A DNA stretch of 14,232 nucleotides. It comes from an uncultured beta proteobacterium (lineage in GTDB: Bacteria; Pseudomonadota; Gammaproteobacteria; Burkholderiales; Burkholderiaceae_C). This document shows positions 6,909 through 14,232 of the stretch, in pieces. The notes below the pieces were generated by a model. It had not been told where the DNA came from, made no database searches, and saw only the letters and a program-made list of their open reading frames with translations. Both the position numbers and the translations under genes were made by a program. Position 1 is the stretch's first letter. Each line of letters begins with the position of its first letter. The DNA lies in NCBI GenBank assembly GCA_903834645.1, contig CAILKA010000294.1, forward strand, positions 1 to 14,232, read 5' to 3'.

Positions 6909-7360
6909 GGCGCAGGCTCGAAATCGATGGCCGCGGAGTTGATGCAGAAGCGCTCACCCGCAGGCCCCGGCCCATCGTCGAACACATGGCCGAGGTGCGA
7001 GCCGCAGCGCTGGCAGCGCACTTCCACGCGCACCATGCCGTGGCTGGCGTCCAGCAGCCGCTCCACGCGCGGCTGCTCGATCGGGGCGCTGAAGCTCGGC
7101 CAGCCGCAGCCGGCGTCGAACTTCGTGTCGGCTTCGAACAGCGGTTCGCCACAGCCCACGCAGCGATAGCTCCCCGCCTCGAAGTGGTCCCACCAGCGGC
7201 CCGTGAAGGCGCGCTCGGTGGCAGCGTGGCGCGTCACCTGGTACTGCATCGGGTCGAGCTCGGCTTGCCACTGGGCATCGCTCTTGCGCACTTCGTAGCG
7301 GGGGTCGTCGTGGCCATGGGCGGCCGGGTGGGCGGGGAGGGGGCGGCGCAGGGTGTTCAT
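6905..7360 (-). CDS. msrB: Peptide-methionine (R)-S-oxide reductase MsrB
   Basis: A 151-residue enzyme that reduces the R epimer of methionine sulfoxide in proteins, repairing oxidative damage. Structural zinc ligands are the two CxxC pairs Cys67/Cys70 and Cys116/Cys119; the catalytic Cys139 lies in RFCINSAAIDF; Cys85 in GCGWPSF is a candidate resolving Cys. Other family blocks present are HAATERAFTG, WDHFEAGSYRCVGC and GSHLGHVFDDG. No signal peptide is seen, so it is cytosolic. ATG 7360 was chosen since the frame upstream (open to 7504) runs antisense into the acyl-CoA synthetase gene and is not MsrB-like. It is first in the msrB-bolA-PPIase set and divergent from the acyl-CoA synthetase gene, 67 bases separating the two start codons. 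I see no strong promoter in that gap. Confidence 0.96.
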   Translation of the reverse strand: MNTLRRPLPAHPAAHGHDDPRYEVRKSDAQWQAELDPMQYQVTRHAATERAFTGRWWDHFEAGSYRCVGCGEPLFEADTKFDAGCGWPSFSAPIEQPRVERLLDASHGMVRVEVRCQRCGSHLGHVFDDGPGPAGERFCINSAAIDFEPAP

Positions 7361-7427
7361 GGCCAGCGAGGATAGCGCCACCCGCGATTGCGAGGAGAAT
7401 GCGAGCCTTCGCCGGGAGAAGATGACC

Positions 7428-9056
<1,629 letters not shown>

Positions 9057-9080
9057 TGGCCCGGGGCGAGGCCCAACCCG

Positions 9081-9108
9081 GGGCAGGGTTTAGTGGTAGT
9101 CCCTGCCC
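9081..9108. promoter_or_regulatory. 8-bp perfect inverted repeat before the binding-protein gene (operator or hairpin)
   Basis: GGGCAGGG (9081-9088) and CCCTGCCC (9101-9108) are exact reverse complements separated by 12 bases, so the half-sites are 20 bases centre to centre, about two helical turns. The site lies in the 143-base gap between the acyl-CoA synthetase and importer genes. TATAGG at 9128-9133 could be a -10 element with no recognisable -35, which would put the repeat over the -35 region. No U-tract follows. It could be an activator or repressor site, or a hairpin ending the upstream transcript. Confidence 0.45.
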
Positions 9109-9199
9109 ACACCCGGCCGCCCGTTCGTATAGGCTCCCGCCCGCGTCGGCATGTGCCGGCTCTCCACCCACTCTCCATCTGTCTCCAGGAGTCTTCCTC

Positions 9200-10513
9200 A
9201 TGCAGCGTTCACACACGAAGTCGCGTCGTCAACTGCTGAGCGCATCGGTTGCGCTCGCCCTGGCCGGCAGTACGGGTGCGGTGCTTGCGCAGGCTGCGCA
9301 GAAGGCGGCTGCGCCCGCAGCCAAGGCTGCCCCTGCGGCGGCCAAGCCGCTGGCCGGTCAGGTCGTCAAGATCGTGCGCATCGATCCGCTGTCCGGCCTG
9401 CTGGGCCCGGTGGGCGTGAACCAGAGCAAGAGCTACCAGTTCTTCGCCGAGAAGTACAGCGCCATCAACCCTGCCGGCGTGAAGTTCGAGGTGAGCTTCA
9501 TCGACAACAAGCTCAGCCCCACGGAGAGCCTGAACGCTCTGAAGGCCGCGATCGACCAGGGCGTGCGCTACATCGCGCAGGGCAACGGCTCGTCGGTGGC
9601 GCTGGCGCTGATCGACGCCATCAACAAGCACAACGAGCGCAACCCCGGCAAGGAAGTGCTGTTCCTCAACGACTCGGCTGTGGACCCCGACCTGACGAAC
9701 AGCAAGTGCAGCTTCTGGCACTTCCGCTTCGACGCCGACACCTCCATGAAGATCGAGGCCATGACCTCCTTCATCAAGGACCAGGCTGACGTCAAGAAGG
9801 TGTACTTCCTGAACCAGAACTACTCGCACGGCCAGCAGGTGGTGCGGTTCGGCAAGGAGGGCCTGGCGCGCAAGCGGCCCGACATTCAGATCGTCGGCGA
9901 GGACCTGCATCCCCTGGGCCAAGTGCGCGACTTTGCGCCCTACATCGCCAAGATCAAGGCCTCGGGCGCCGACACCGTGATCACGGGCAACTGGGGCTCT
10001 GACCTCTCCTTGCTCATCAAGGCGGCCAACGAGGGCGGCTACAACGGCAAGTTCTACACCTACTACACCGGGGTCACCGGCACCCCGACGGCACTGGGCG
10101 CCAACGGCGCCGGGCGCGTGTTCCAGATCGCCTACAGCCACTACAACATGGGTGGCCAGATGGCGGAGTGGTCCAAGGAGTTCAACCAGAAGTTCAACGA
10201 CGACCACTACACGCATTCGGTCAACCGCATCTTCGAAGCGCTGGGTGCCGCGATGGCCAAGGCCAAGTCCACCGAGCCCGTGAAGGTCGCCCAGGCCCTC
10301 GAAGGCCTGAGCTGGAAGACCTTCAATGGCGAGGTCGAGATGCGCAAGACCGACCACCAGCTGCAGCAGCCGCTGTACATGACCGTGTGGCAGAAGGCCG
10401 ATGCCAAGTTCCCGTACAGCCCGGAGAAGACCGGCATGACGCTGGTGCCCGTGCGCGAGTTCCCGAACTACGTGTCGAGCACGCCCACCAGCTGCCAGAT
10501 GAAGCGCCCCTGA
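9200..10513 (+). CDS. Liv/HAAT-type ABC transporter periplasmic substrate-binding protein
   Basis: A 437-residue type I periplasmic binding protein (Peripla_BP_6/LivJ-like fold) that captures the solute and delivers it to the permeases encoded next. The ATG is preceded by AGGAG (9187-9191) at 8 bases. The N-terminus has SRRQLL (8-13) before a hydrophobic stretch and VLA (28-30) as likely cleavage site, so export may be by Tat as well as Sec. An Ala/Lys/Pro-rich linker (31-54) precedes the mature fold, which begins VVKIVRIDPLSG and continues through lobe segments such as FIDNKLSPTESLNALKAAI (100-118), ITGNWGSDLSLLIKAA (261-276) and AYSHYNMGG (311-319). Two Cys, 170 and 432, could form a disulfide. 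It is longer than E. coli LivJ (about 345 mature residues), with added linker and tail. Ligand unknown: amino acids, urea, and aliphatic or aromatic acids are all taken by this family. Confidence 0.92.
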   Translation: MQRSHTKSRRQLLSASVALALAGSTGAVLAQAAQKAAAPAAKAAPAAAKPLAGQVVKIVRIDPLSGLLGPVGVNQSKSYQFFAEKYSAINPAGVKFEVSFIDNKLSPTESLNALKAAIDQGVRYIAQGNGSSVALALIDAINKHNERNPGKEVLFLNDSAVDPDLTNSKCSFWHFRFDADTSMKIEAMTSFIKDQADVKKVYFLNQNYSHGQQVVRFGKEGLARKRPDIQIVGEDLHPLGQVRDFAPYIAKIKASGADTVITGNWGSDLSLLIKAANEGGYNGKFYTYYTGVTGTPTALGANGAGRVFQIAYSHYNMGGQMAEWSKEFNQKFNDDHYTHSVNRIFEALGAAMAKAKSTEPVKVAQALEGLSWKTFNGEVEMRKTDHQLQQPLYMTVWQKADAKFPYSPEKTGMTLVPVREFPNYVSSTPTSCQMKRP

Positions 10514-10533
10514 CAGGACGCCTTGCAGCCTTC

Positions 10534-10558
10534 CCCCGCCGGGCTCTGCCCGGCGGGG
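10534..10558 (+). other. Strong intercistronic hairpin between binding-protein and permease genes
   Basis: Perfect 11-bp inverted repeat CCCCGCCGGGC (10534-10544) / GCCCGGCGGGG (10548-10558) with loop TCT, 20 bases after the binding-protein stop. Only CACCTTTCC follows, not a clear U-tract. In ABC operons such hairpins commonly stabilise the upstream binding-protein message or partly terminate transcription, so that more binding protein than permease is made. That role is inferred here from position and stem strength. Confidence 0.75.
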
Positions 10559-10602
10559 CGTGACACCTTTCCGGCCGGCGTGGCGAGCCCGCCACCGACC
10601 CC

Positions 10603-11637
10603 ATGGAATTCTTCATCATCTCGCTGCTCAACGGGCTGAGCTACGGCCTGTTGCTGTTCATGCTGAGCTCCGGGCTCACGCTCATCTTCAGCATGATGGG
10701 CGTGCTGAACTTCGCGCACGCGAGCCTGTACATGCTCGGTGCCTACCTCGCCTACACGCTGGCCAAGCTCATTGGCTTCTGGCCAGCCTTGTTCATCGCG
10801 CCGCTGCTGGTCGGGGTGCTGGGCGCCTTGTTCGAGCGCCACGCGCTGCGCCGCGTGCACGCTTTCGGCCATGTTCCCGAGCTGCTGATCACCTTCGGGC
10901 TGTCCTACGTGGTGCTCGAGATCGTGCAGCTCGTCTGGGGTCGCACGGCCGTGGAGTTCCCGCCGCCCGAAGTCCTGCGCGGCCCGGCCTTCACGCTCGT
11001 CAATTCCTCGGCCGAGGGGCTGAGCATGATCTGGGGCGCGGCCCCGCCTGGCCTGTGCCAGGCCACGGATGCCGCGGTCAGGATCGCCTGCTCGCCTTTC
11101 CCGGCGACGCGGGGTTTCATGATGGTGGTGGCCGTCGCGATGCTGTTGGCTTTGTGGCTGATGCTGACGCGCACCCGCATCGGCCTGGTGATCCAGAGCG
11201 CGCTCACGCACCCGGAGATGGTGGAGGCGCTTGGGCACAACGTGCCGCGGGTCCTGATGCTCGTGTTCGGTGCGGGCTCTGCGCTGGCGGGCCTGGCCGG
11301 GGTGATCGGGGGCAGCACCTTCGTCACCGAGCCGGCGATGGCGGCCACCGTGGGCTCGGTCATCTTCGTCGTGGTGGTCGTGGGCGGGATGGGTTCGCTG
11401 GCGGGCGCCTTCGTCGCATCCGTCCTGATCGGCGTGCTCCAGACCTTCGCCGTGTCGATGGACCATTCCATTGGCTCGTTGCTGGGCGGCCTGGGAGTGG
11501 AGCTGGGTGCGGCGCTGGCGGGCAACACGCTGATGAAGCTCACGCTGTCACAGGTGGCACCGATCCTGCCTTACCTGCTGCTGGTGCTGATCCTGATCTT
11601 CCGTCCGCGCGGCCTGATGGGCACGCGCGAGGGCTGA
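10603..11637 (+). CDS. LivH-type branched-chain ABC transporter permease
   Basis: A 344-residue inner-membrane permease, one half of the translocation channel. Typical features: the opening GLSYGLLLFMLSSGLTLIF; MGVLNFAHASLYMLGAY (32-48), a hallmark of LivH proteins; the cytoplasmic coupling region RTRIGLVIQSALTHPEMVEALG (190-211); the VGGMGSLAGAF block (260-270); and a C-terminal FRPRGLMG. About 8 membrane segments can be counted. Compared with E. coli LivH (308 residues), an extra hydrophilic stretch lies about 117-168, containing Cys152 and Cys163. It starts 89 bases after the binding-protein gene, across a strong hairpin, with only a weak ribosome binding site, and ends 4 bases before the next gene. 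It should pair with the LivM-type permease as a heterodimer. Confidence 0.94.
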   Translation: MEFFIISLLNGLSYGLLLFMLSSGLTLIFSMMGVLNFAHASLYMLGAYLAYTLAKLIGFWPALFIAPLLVGVLGALFERHALRRVHAFGHVPELLITFGLSYVVLEIVQLVWGRTAVEFPPPEVLRGPAFTLVNSSAEGLSMIWGAAPPGLCQATDAAVRIACSPFPATRGFMMVVAVAMLLALWLMLTRTRIGLVIQSALTHPEMVEALGHNVPRVLMLVFGAGSALAGLAGVIGGSTFVTEPAMAATVGSVIFVVVVVGGMGSLAGAFVASVLIGVLQTFAVSMDHSIGSLLGGLGVELGAALAGNTLMKLTLSQVAPILPYLLLVLILIFRPRGLMGTREG

Positions 11638-11641
11638 ACCC

Positions 11642-12934
11642 ATGGCTGCGACGAGCTACCACTTCAAGCCGCTGAACGTCGGCCGCTTCCTGATCTGGGC
11701 GGGTTTCGCGCTGCTGCTGCTGGCAGTGCCGCAACTGTTCCCGAGCAATTTCTCGTTGAGCATGCTGTCGCAGATGGGCATCGCCATCGTGGCCTGCCTG
11801 TCCTACAACATGCTGCTCGGCCAGGGCGGGATGCTGAGCTTCGGCCACGCCGTCTACACGGGGCTTGCCTCGTTCATGGCGGTGCACGCGCTCAACCGCA
11901 TCGCCGATGGGTCGATGCCGGTGCCCACCAGCCTCATTCCGCTCCTGGGCGGCCTGACGGGAGCCGCCTTTGCGGTGCTGCTGGGCTTCGTCACCACCCG
12001 CAAGGCCGGCACGCCCTTTGCCATGATCACGCTGGGCATCGGCGAACTCGTGTTCGCGATGTCGCTGATGGTGCCGGAGTTCTTCGGCGGCGAGGGAGGC
12101 GTGTCGGGCAACCGGGCAGCCGGGCCGAAGGTGCTGGGCATCAGCTTCGGGCCTGCGATCCAGGTCTACTACCTCCTGGCCATCTACACCTTCCTGTGTA
12201 CCGCGGCGATGTATGCCTTCACGCGCACGCCGCTCGGGCGCATGCTCAACGCGGTGCGCGACAACCCCGAGCGGGTGGAGTTCATCGGCTACAGCACGCA
12301 GCGCGTGCGCTACCTGGCCTTCATCATCAGCGGCTTCTTTGCGGGCATTGCGGGGGGCATGTATGCGCTGAATTTCGAGATCGCCACCGCCGAGGTCGTC
12401 GGTGCGGCGCGCTCGGGCGCGTACCTGCTGTTCACCTTCCTGGGCGGTGCGGTCTTCTTCTTCGGGCCCATCATCGGTGGCGTGCTGATGGTGCTGGCCA
12501 CCGTGCTGTTGTCGGAGTTCACGAAGGCTTGGCTGCTGTACCTGGGCCTGATCTTCCTGTTCATGGTGATGTACGCCCCGGGCGGCATTGCGAGCCTCAT
12601 CATGATGAACCTGCGCGTGGCGGCGTTCGGCAGGCTGCGCGTGCTCGTGGCGTCATATCTGGCCCTGGGTGGCACGGCGCTTGTCATGCTCGCGGGTGGG
12701 GCAGCCATCGTCGAGATGGTCTACCACACGCAACTCAAGGACACGATGGGGCAGACGGTGGAGTTCCTGGGTGCGACGCTCGATACGCACAGTGTGGACA
12801 CCTGGTTCGGGGCGGTCTTCGTGCTGCTCACCGGGCTCGGCCTGTTCGAGCTCGCCCGCAGGCGCTACCTGCGCGATTGGGGCGAGACCCAGGAATGGAT
12901 CGAACGCGAAATCAAGCGCCGGGAGGCCCTGTGA
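11642..12934 (+). CDS. LivM-type branched-chain ABC transporter permease with C-terminal membrane extension
   Basis: A 430-residue permease, partner of the LivH-type protein. LivM hallmarks are LSYNMLLGQGGMLSFGHAVYTG (53-74), the coupling segment RTPLGRMLNAVRDNPERVEFIGY (195-217), and AFIISGFFAGIAGGMYAL (226-243). The usual GGMG-type loop near the end is changed to LGGAVFFFGPIIGG (267-280). The ordinary LivM end is reached at MYAPGGIASLI (310-320), after which the protein continues: hydrophobic segments at about 335-360 and 387-404 are joined by a loop containing YHTQLKDTMGQTVE, then a charged tail RDWGETQEWIEREIKRREAL (411-430). GAGGG (11629-11633) lies 8 bases before the ATG, inside the end of the previous gene, 4 bases separating the genes. 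The stop overlaps the next start as GTGA. Confidence 0.93.
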   Translation: MAATSYHFKPLNVGRFLIWAGFALLLLAVPQLFPSNFSLSMLSQMGIAIVACLSYNMLLGQGGMLSFGHAVYTGLASFMAVHALNRIADGSMPVPTSLIPLLGGLTGAAFAVLLGFVTTRKAGTPFAMITLGIGELVFAMSLMVPEFFGGEGGVSGNRAAGPKVLGISFGPAIQVYYLLAIYTFLCTAAMYAFTRTPLGRMLNAVRDNPERVEFIGYSTQRVRYLAFIISGFFAGIAGGMYALNFEIATAEVVGAARSGAYLLFTFLGGAVFFFGPIIGGVLMVLATVLLSEFTKAWLLYLGLIFLFMVMYAPGGIASLIMMNLRVAAFGRLRVLVASYLALGGTALVMLAGGAAIVEMVYHTQLKDTMGQTVEFLGATLDTHSVDTWFGAVFVLLTGLGLFELARRRYLRDWGETQEWIEREIKRREAL

Positions 12935-13731
12935 GCGCCCCAACCAACTCTGCCACCGGCTACGCGCTCGAGCTGCGCGACGTGCGCAAGAGCTTCGGCA
13001 AGACGGAGATCATCCGCGGGGCGAGCCTGTCCGTGGCGCCCGGCGAGCGTGTGGCCCTCATCGGCCCCAACGGCGCGGGCAAGAGCACGCTCTTCAACCT
13101 CGTGAGCGGCCGCTTCGCGCCTACTTCCGGGGAGATACTCCTGCATGGCCAGTCGGTGTGCGGCCTGACGCCCTACGAGATCAACCGGCGTGGCCTGGCG
13201 CGCAGCTTCCAGGTGAGCAACCTCTTCACGCGGCTGAGCGTCTTCGAGAACGTGCGCTGCGCGGTGCTGTGGAGCCTGGGCTACCGTTACAAGTTCTGGA
13301 AGTTCCTGGCCGACCTGCGCGACGCCAACGACCGTGCTGACGAGGTGCTGGAGATGATCCGGCTCGACCGGCGGCGCGACGTGCTGGCGATGAACCTCAC
13401 CTACGCCGAGCAGCGCGCGCTCGAGATCGGCATCACGATTGCCGGCGGCGCCGGCGTGATCCTGCTCGACGAGCCTACAGCTGGCATGTCGCGCAGCGAG
13501 ACCACGCGTTTCGTCGAGCTGATTCGCGAGGTGACGGTGGGCAAGACGCTGCTGACGGTGGAGCACGACATGAGCGTGGTCTTCGGCCTGGCCGACAAGA
13601 TCGCGGTGCTGGTCTACGGCGAGGTGATCGCCTTCGACAAGCCCGAGTCCGTTCGCGCCAACGAGCGTGTGCAGGAGGCCTACCTGGGATCGGTCCTGGC
13701 CGCCCAGCAGGCCGAGCATGCAGGAGCCTGA
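12931..13731 (+). CDS. LivG-type ABC transporter ATP-binding protein (GTG start)
   Basis: A 266-residue ATPase powering the importer. I chose GTG 12931: it overlaps the LivM-type stop by 4 bases (GTGA), GGGAGG (12921-12926) is at a 4-base spacing, and similarity to the family begins shortly after; the frame is open far upstream, but only as an out-of-frame reading of the permease gene. Motifs: Walker A GPNGAGKST (45-53, Lys51), Q-loop Gln94 in RSFQVSNLF, Walker B VILLDE (176-181), H-loop His212 in VEHDMSVVFGLADKIAVL, and the LivG-like EPTAGMSRSE. The ABC signature reads LTYAEQR (156-162): the Gly that normally contacts the nucleotide across the dimer is Ala159. The helical subdomain has an aromatic stretch, LGYRYKFWKFLADLRD (116-131). 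Likely dimer partner is the LivF-type subunit next door. Confidence 0.94.
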   Translation: MSAPTNSATGYALELRDVRKSFGKTEIIRGASLSVAPGERVALIGPNGAGKSTLFNLVSGRFAPTSGEILLHGQSVCGLTPYEINRRGLARSFQVSNLFTRLSVFENVRCAVLWSLGYRYKFWKFLADLRDANDRADEVLEMIRLDRRRDVLAMNLTYAEQRALEIGITIAGGAGVILLDEPTAGMSRSETTRFVELIREVTVGKTLLTVEHDMSVVFGLADKIAVLVYGEVIAFDKPESVRANERVQEAYLGSVLAAQQAEHAGA

Positions 13732-13735
13732 GGCC

Positions 13736-14232
13736 ATGCTGCGACTGGAGGAAGTCCACGCCTTCTACGGCAAGAGCCACGTCCTGCACGGGGTGCGCTT
13801 CGAGGTCGGGGCCGGGGAGATCGTGGCTCTGCTCGGGCGCAACGGATCGGGGCGCTCCACCACCGTCAAGACGGTCATGGGCCTCGTGGAGGGCACGGGC
13901 TCGATCCGCTGGCGGGACCAGGAGATCCTCGGGCGCAAGGCCTTCGAGATCGCACACGCCGGCATCGGGTACGTTCCCGAGAACCGCGACATCTTCCCGA
14001 CGCTTACCGTCCATCAGAACCTCATGCTCGGCGAGAAGCGAGGGCAGCCCGGGGCCAGGCGCTGGAGCTTCGACGACATGTACCGCCTGTTCCCGAGGTT
14101 GCTGGAGCGCCAGCACACGGAGGCCGGCGTGCTCTCGGGCGGTGAGCAGCAGATGCTCACGCTGTGCCGCACGCTCATGGGCGACCCCGATCTCATCATG
14201 ATCGACGAGCCCACCGAGGGCCTGGCGCCCAA
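13736..14232 (+). CDS. LivF-type ABC transporter ATP-binding protein, 3' end outside window
   Basis: The first 165 residues of the second ATPase of the importer; the frame is open to the window edge. ATG 13736 has AGGAG (13722-13726) at 9 bases and lies 4 bases after the previous stop; an in-frame ATG at 13718 would overlap the LivG-type gene by 14 bases and has a weaker site. Features: YGKSHVLHGVRFEVGAGEIV, Walker A GRNGSGRSTT (34-43), the LivF-style GYVPENRDIFPTLTV (78-92) with Glu82 where most ABC proteins have the Q-loop Gln, signature LSGGEQQ (133-139), and Walker B LIMIDEPTEGLAP, with Glu158. The Walker A lysine is replaced by Arg40 (codon CGC, 13853-13855), while signature and Walker B are intact. 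The His switch and C-terminus are not in the window. Confidence 0.93.
   Translation, partial: MLRLEEVHAFYGKSHVLHGVRFEVGAGEIVALLGRNGSGRSTTVKTVMGLVEGTGSIRWRDQEILGRKAFEIAHAGIGYVPENRDIFPTLTVHQNLMLGEKRGQPGARRWSFDDMYRLFPRLLERQHTEAGVLSGGEQQMLTLCRTLMGDPDLIMIDEPTEGLAP

Noticed and set aside
7361..7427. TATCCT (complement of 7369-7374) as a -10 element for msrB
   Set aside because: Only 9 bases from the start codon and no -35 at acceptable spacing; not better than chance.
12196..12930. Upstream extension of the LivG-type frame, which would make a 511-residue protein
   Set aside because: The extra part is a shifted reading of the LivM-type permease gene. GTG 12931 with GGGAGG and a 4-base overlap is the sensible start, so this is not a fusion protein.

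Overview
The window looks like ordinary chromosome from a GC-rich betaproteobacterium of the order Burkholderiales, perhaps the Rubrivivax/Leptothrix/Caldimonas side of the order. The basis is the very high GC at third codon positions, the zipA-ligA junction, the divergent arylesterase/YbbA-type pair, the PPIase-bolA-msrB block and the family-level look of the proteins. No rRNA, tRNA, CRISPR array, insertion sequence, integrase or phage gene is visible. Genes fill nearly the whole window, and no gap exceeds about 145 bases.

Layout. (1) Positions 2-2457 (+): the 3' end of zipA overlaps ligA (NAD-dependent DNA ligase) by 4 bases. (2) 2592-4268 (+): an exported FecR-domain/DUF6600-type protein with a disordered Pro/Arg-rich tail and a 9-bp tandem repeat at the start of its signal peptide. 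(3) 4336-5025 (-): a GDSL arylesterase/TesA-type hydrolase. It is divergent from 5024-5701 (+), a YbbA/LolD-type ABC ATPase; the two predicted ATG codons share the same CATG. (4) 5724-7360 (-): msrB, bolA and a periplasmic parvulin-type PPIase, transcribed in that order, with msrB and bolA overlapping by 4 bases. (5) 7428-9056 (+): an AMP-forming acyl-CoA synthetase. (6) 9200-14232 (+): a complete Liv/HAAT-type ABC importer operon: binding protein, LivH-type permease, LivM-type permease, LivG-type ATPase, and a LivF-type ATPase cut by the window end.

How the genes work together. zipA/ligA are housekeeping division and replication genes. msrB and bolA suggest redox and envelope-stress maintenance, next to an envelope folding factor. 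The importer genes are tightly coupled (4-base gaps or overlaps) after a GC-rich hairpin that separates the binding-protein cistron from the membrane genes. The acyl-CoA synthetase upstream suggests that the imported compound may be a carboxylic acid activated to a CoA thioester rather than a branched-chain amino acid; this is inference.

I found no convincing new biological system. The points most worth a second look are the Walker A Lys-to-Arg change in the LivF-type ATPase together with a G-to-A signature motif in its LivG-type partner, the shared CATG of two divergent genes, the 9-bp in-frame repeat in a signal peptide, the C-terminal membrane extension of the LivM-type permease, and two strong inverted repeats around the binding-protein gene.
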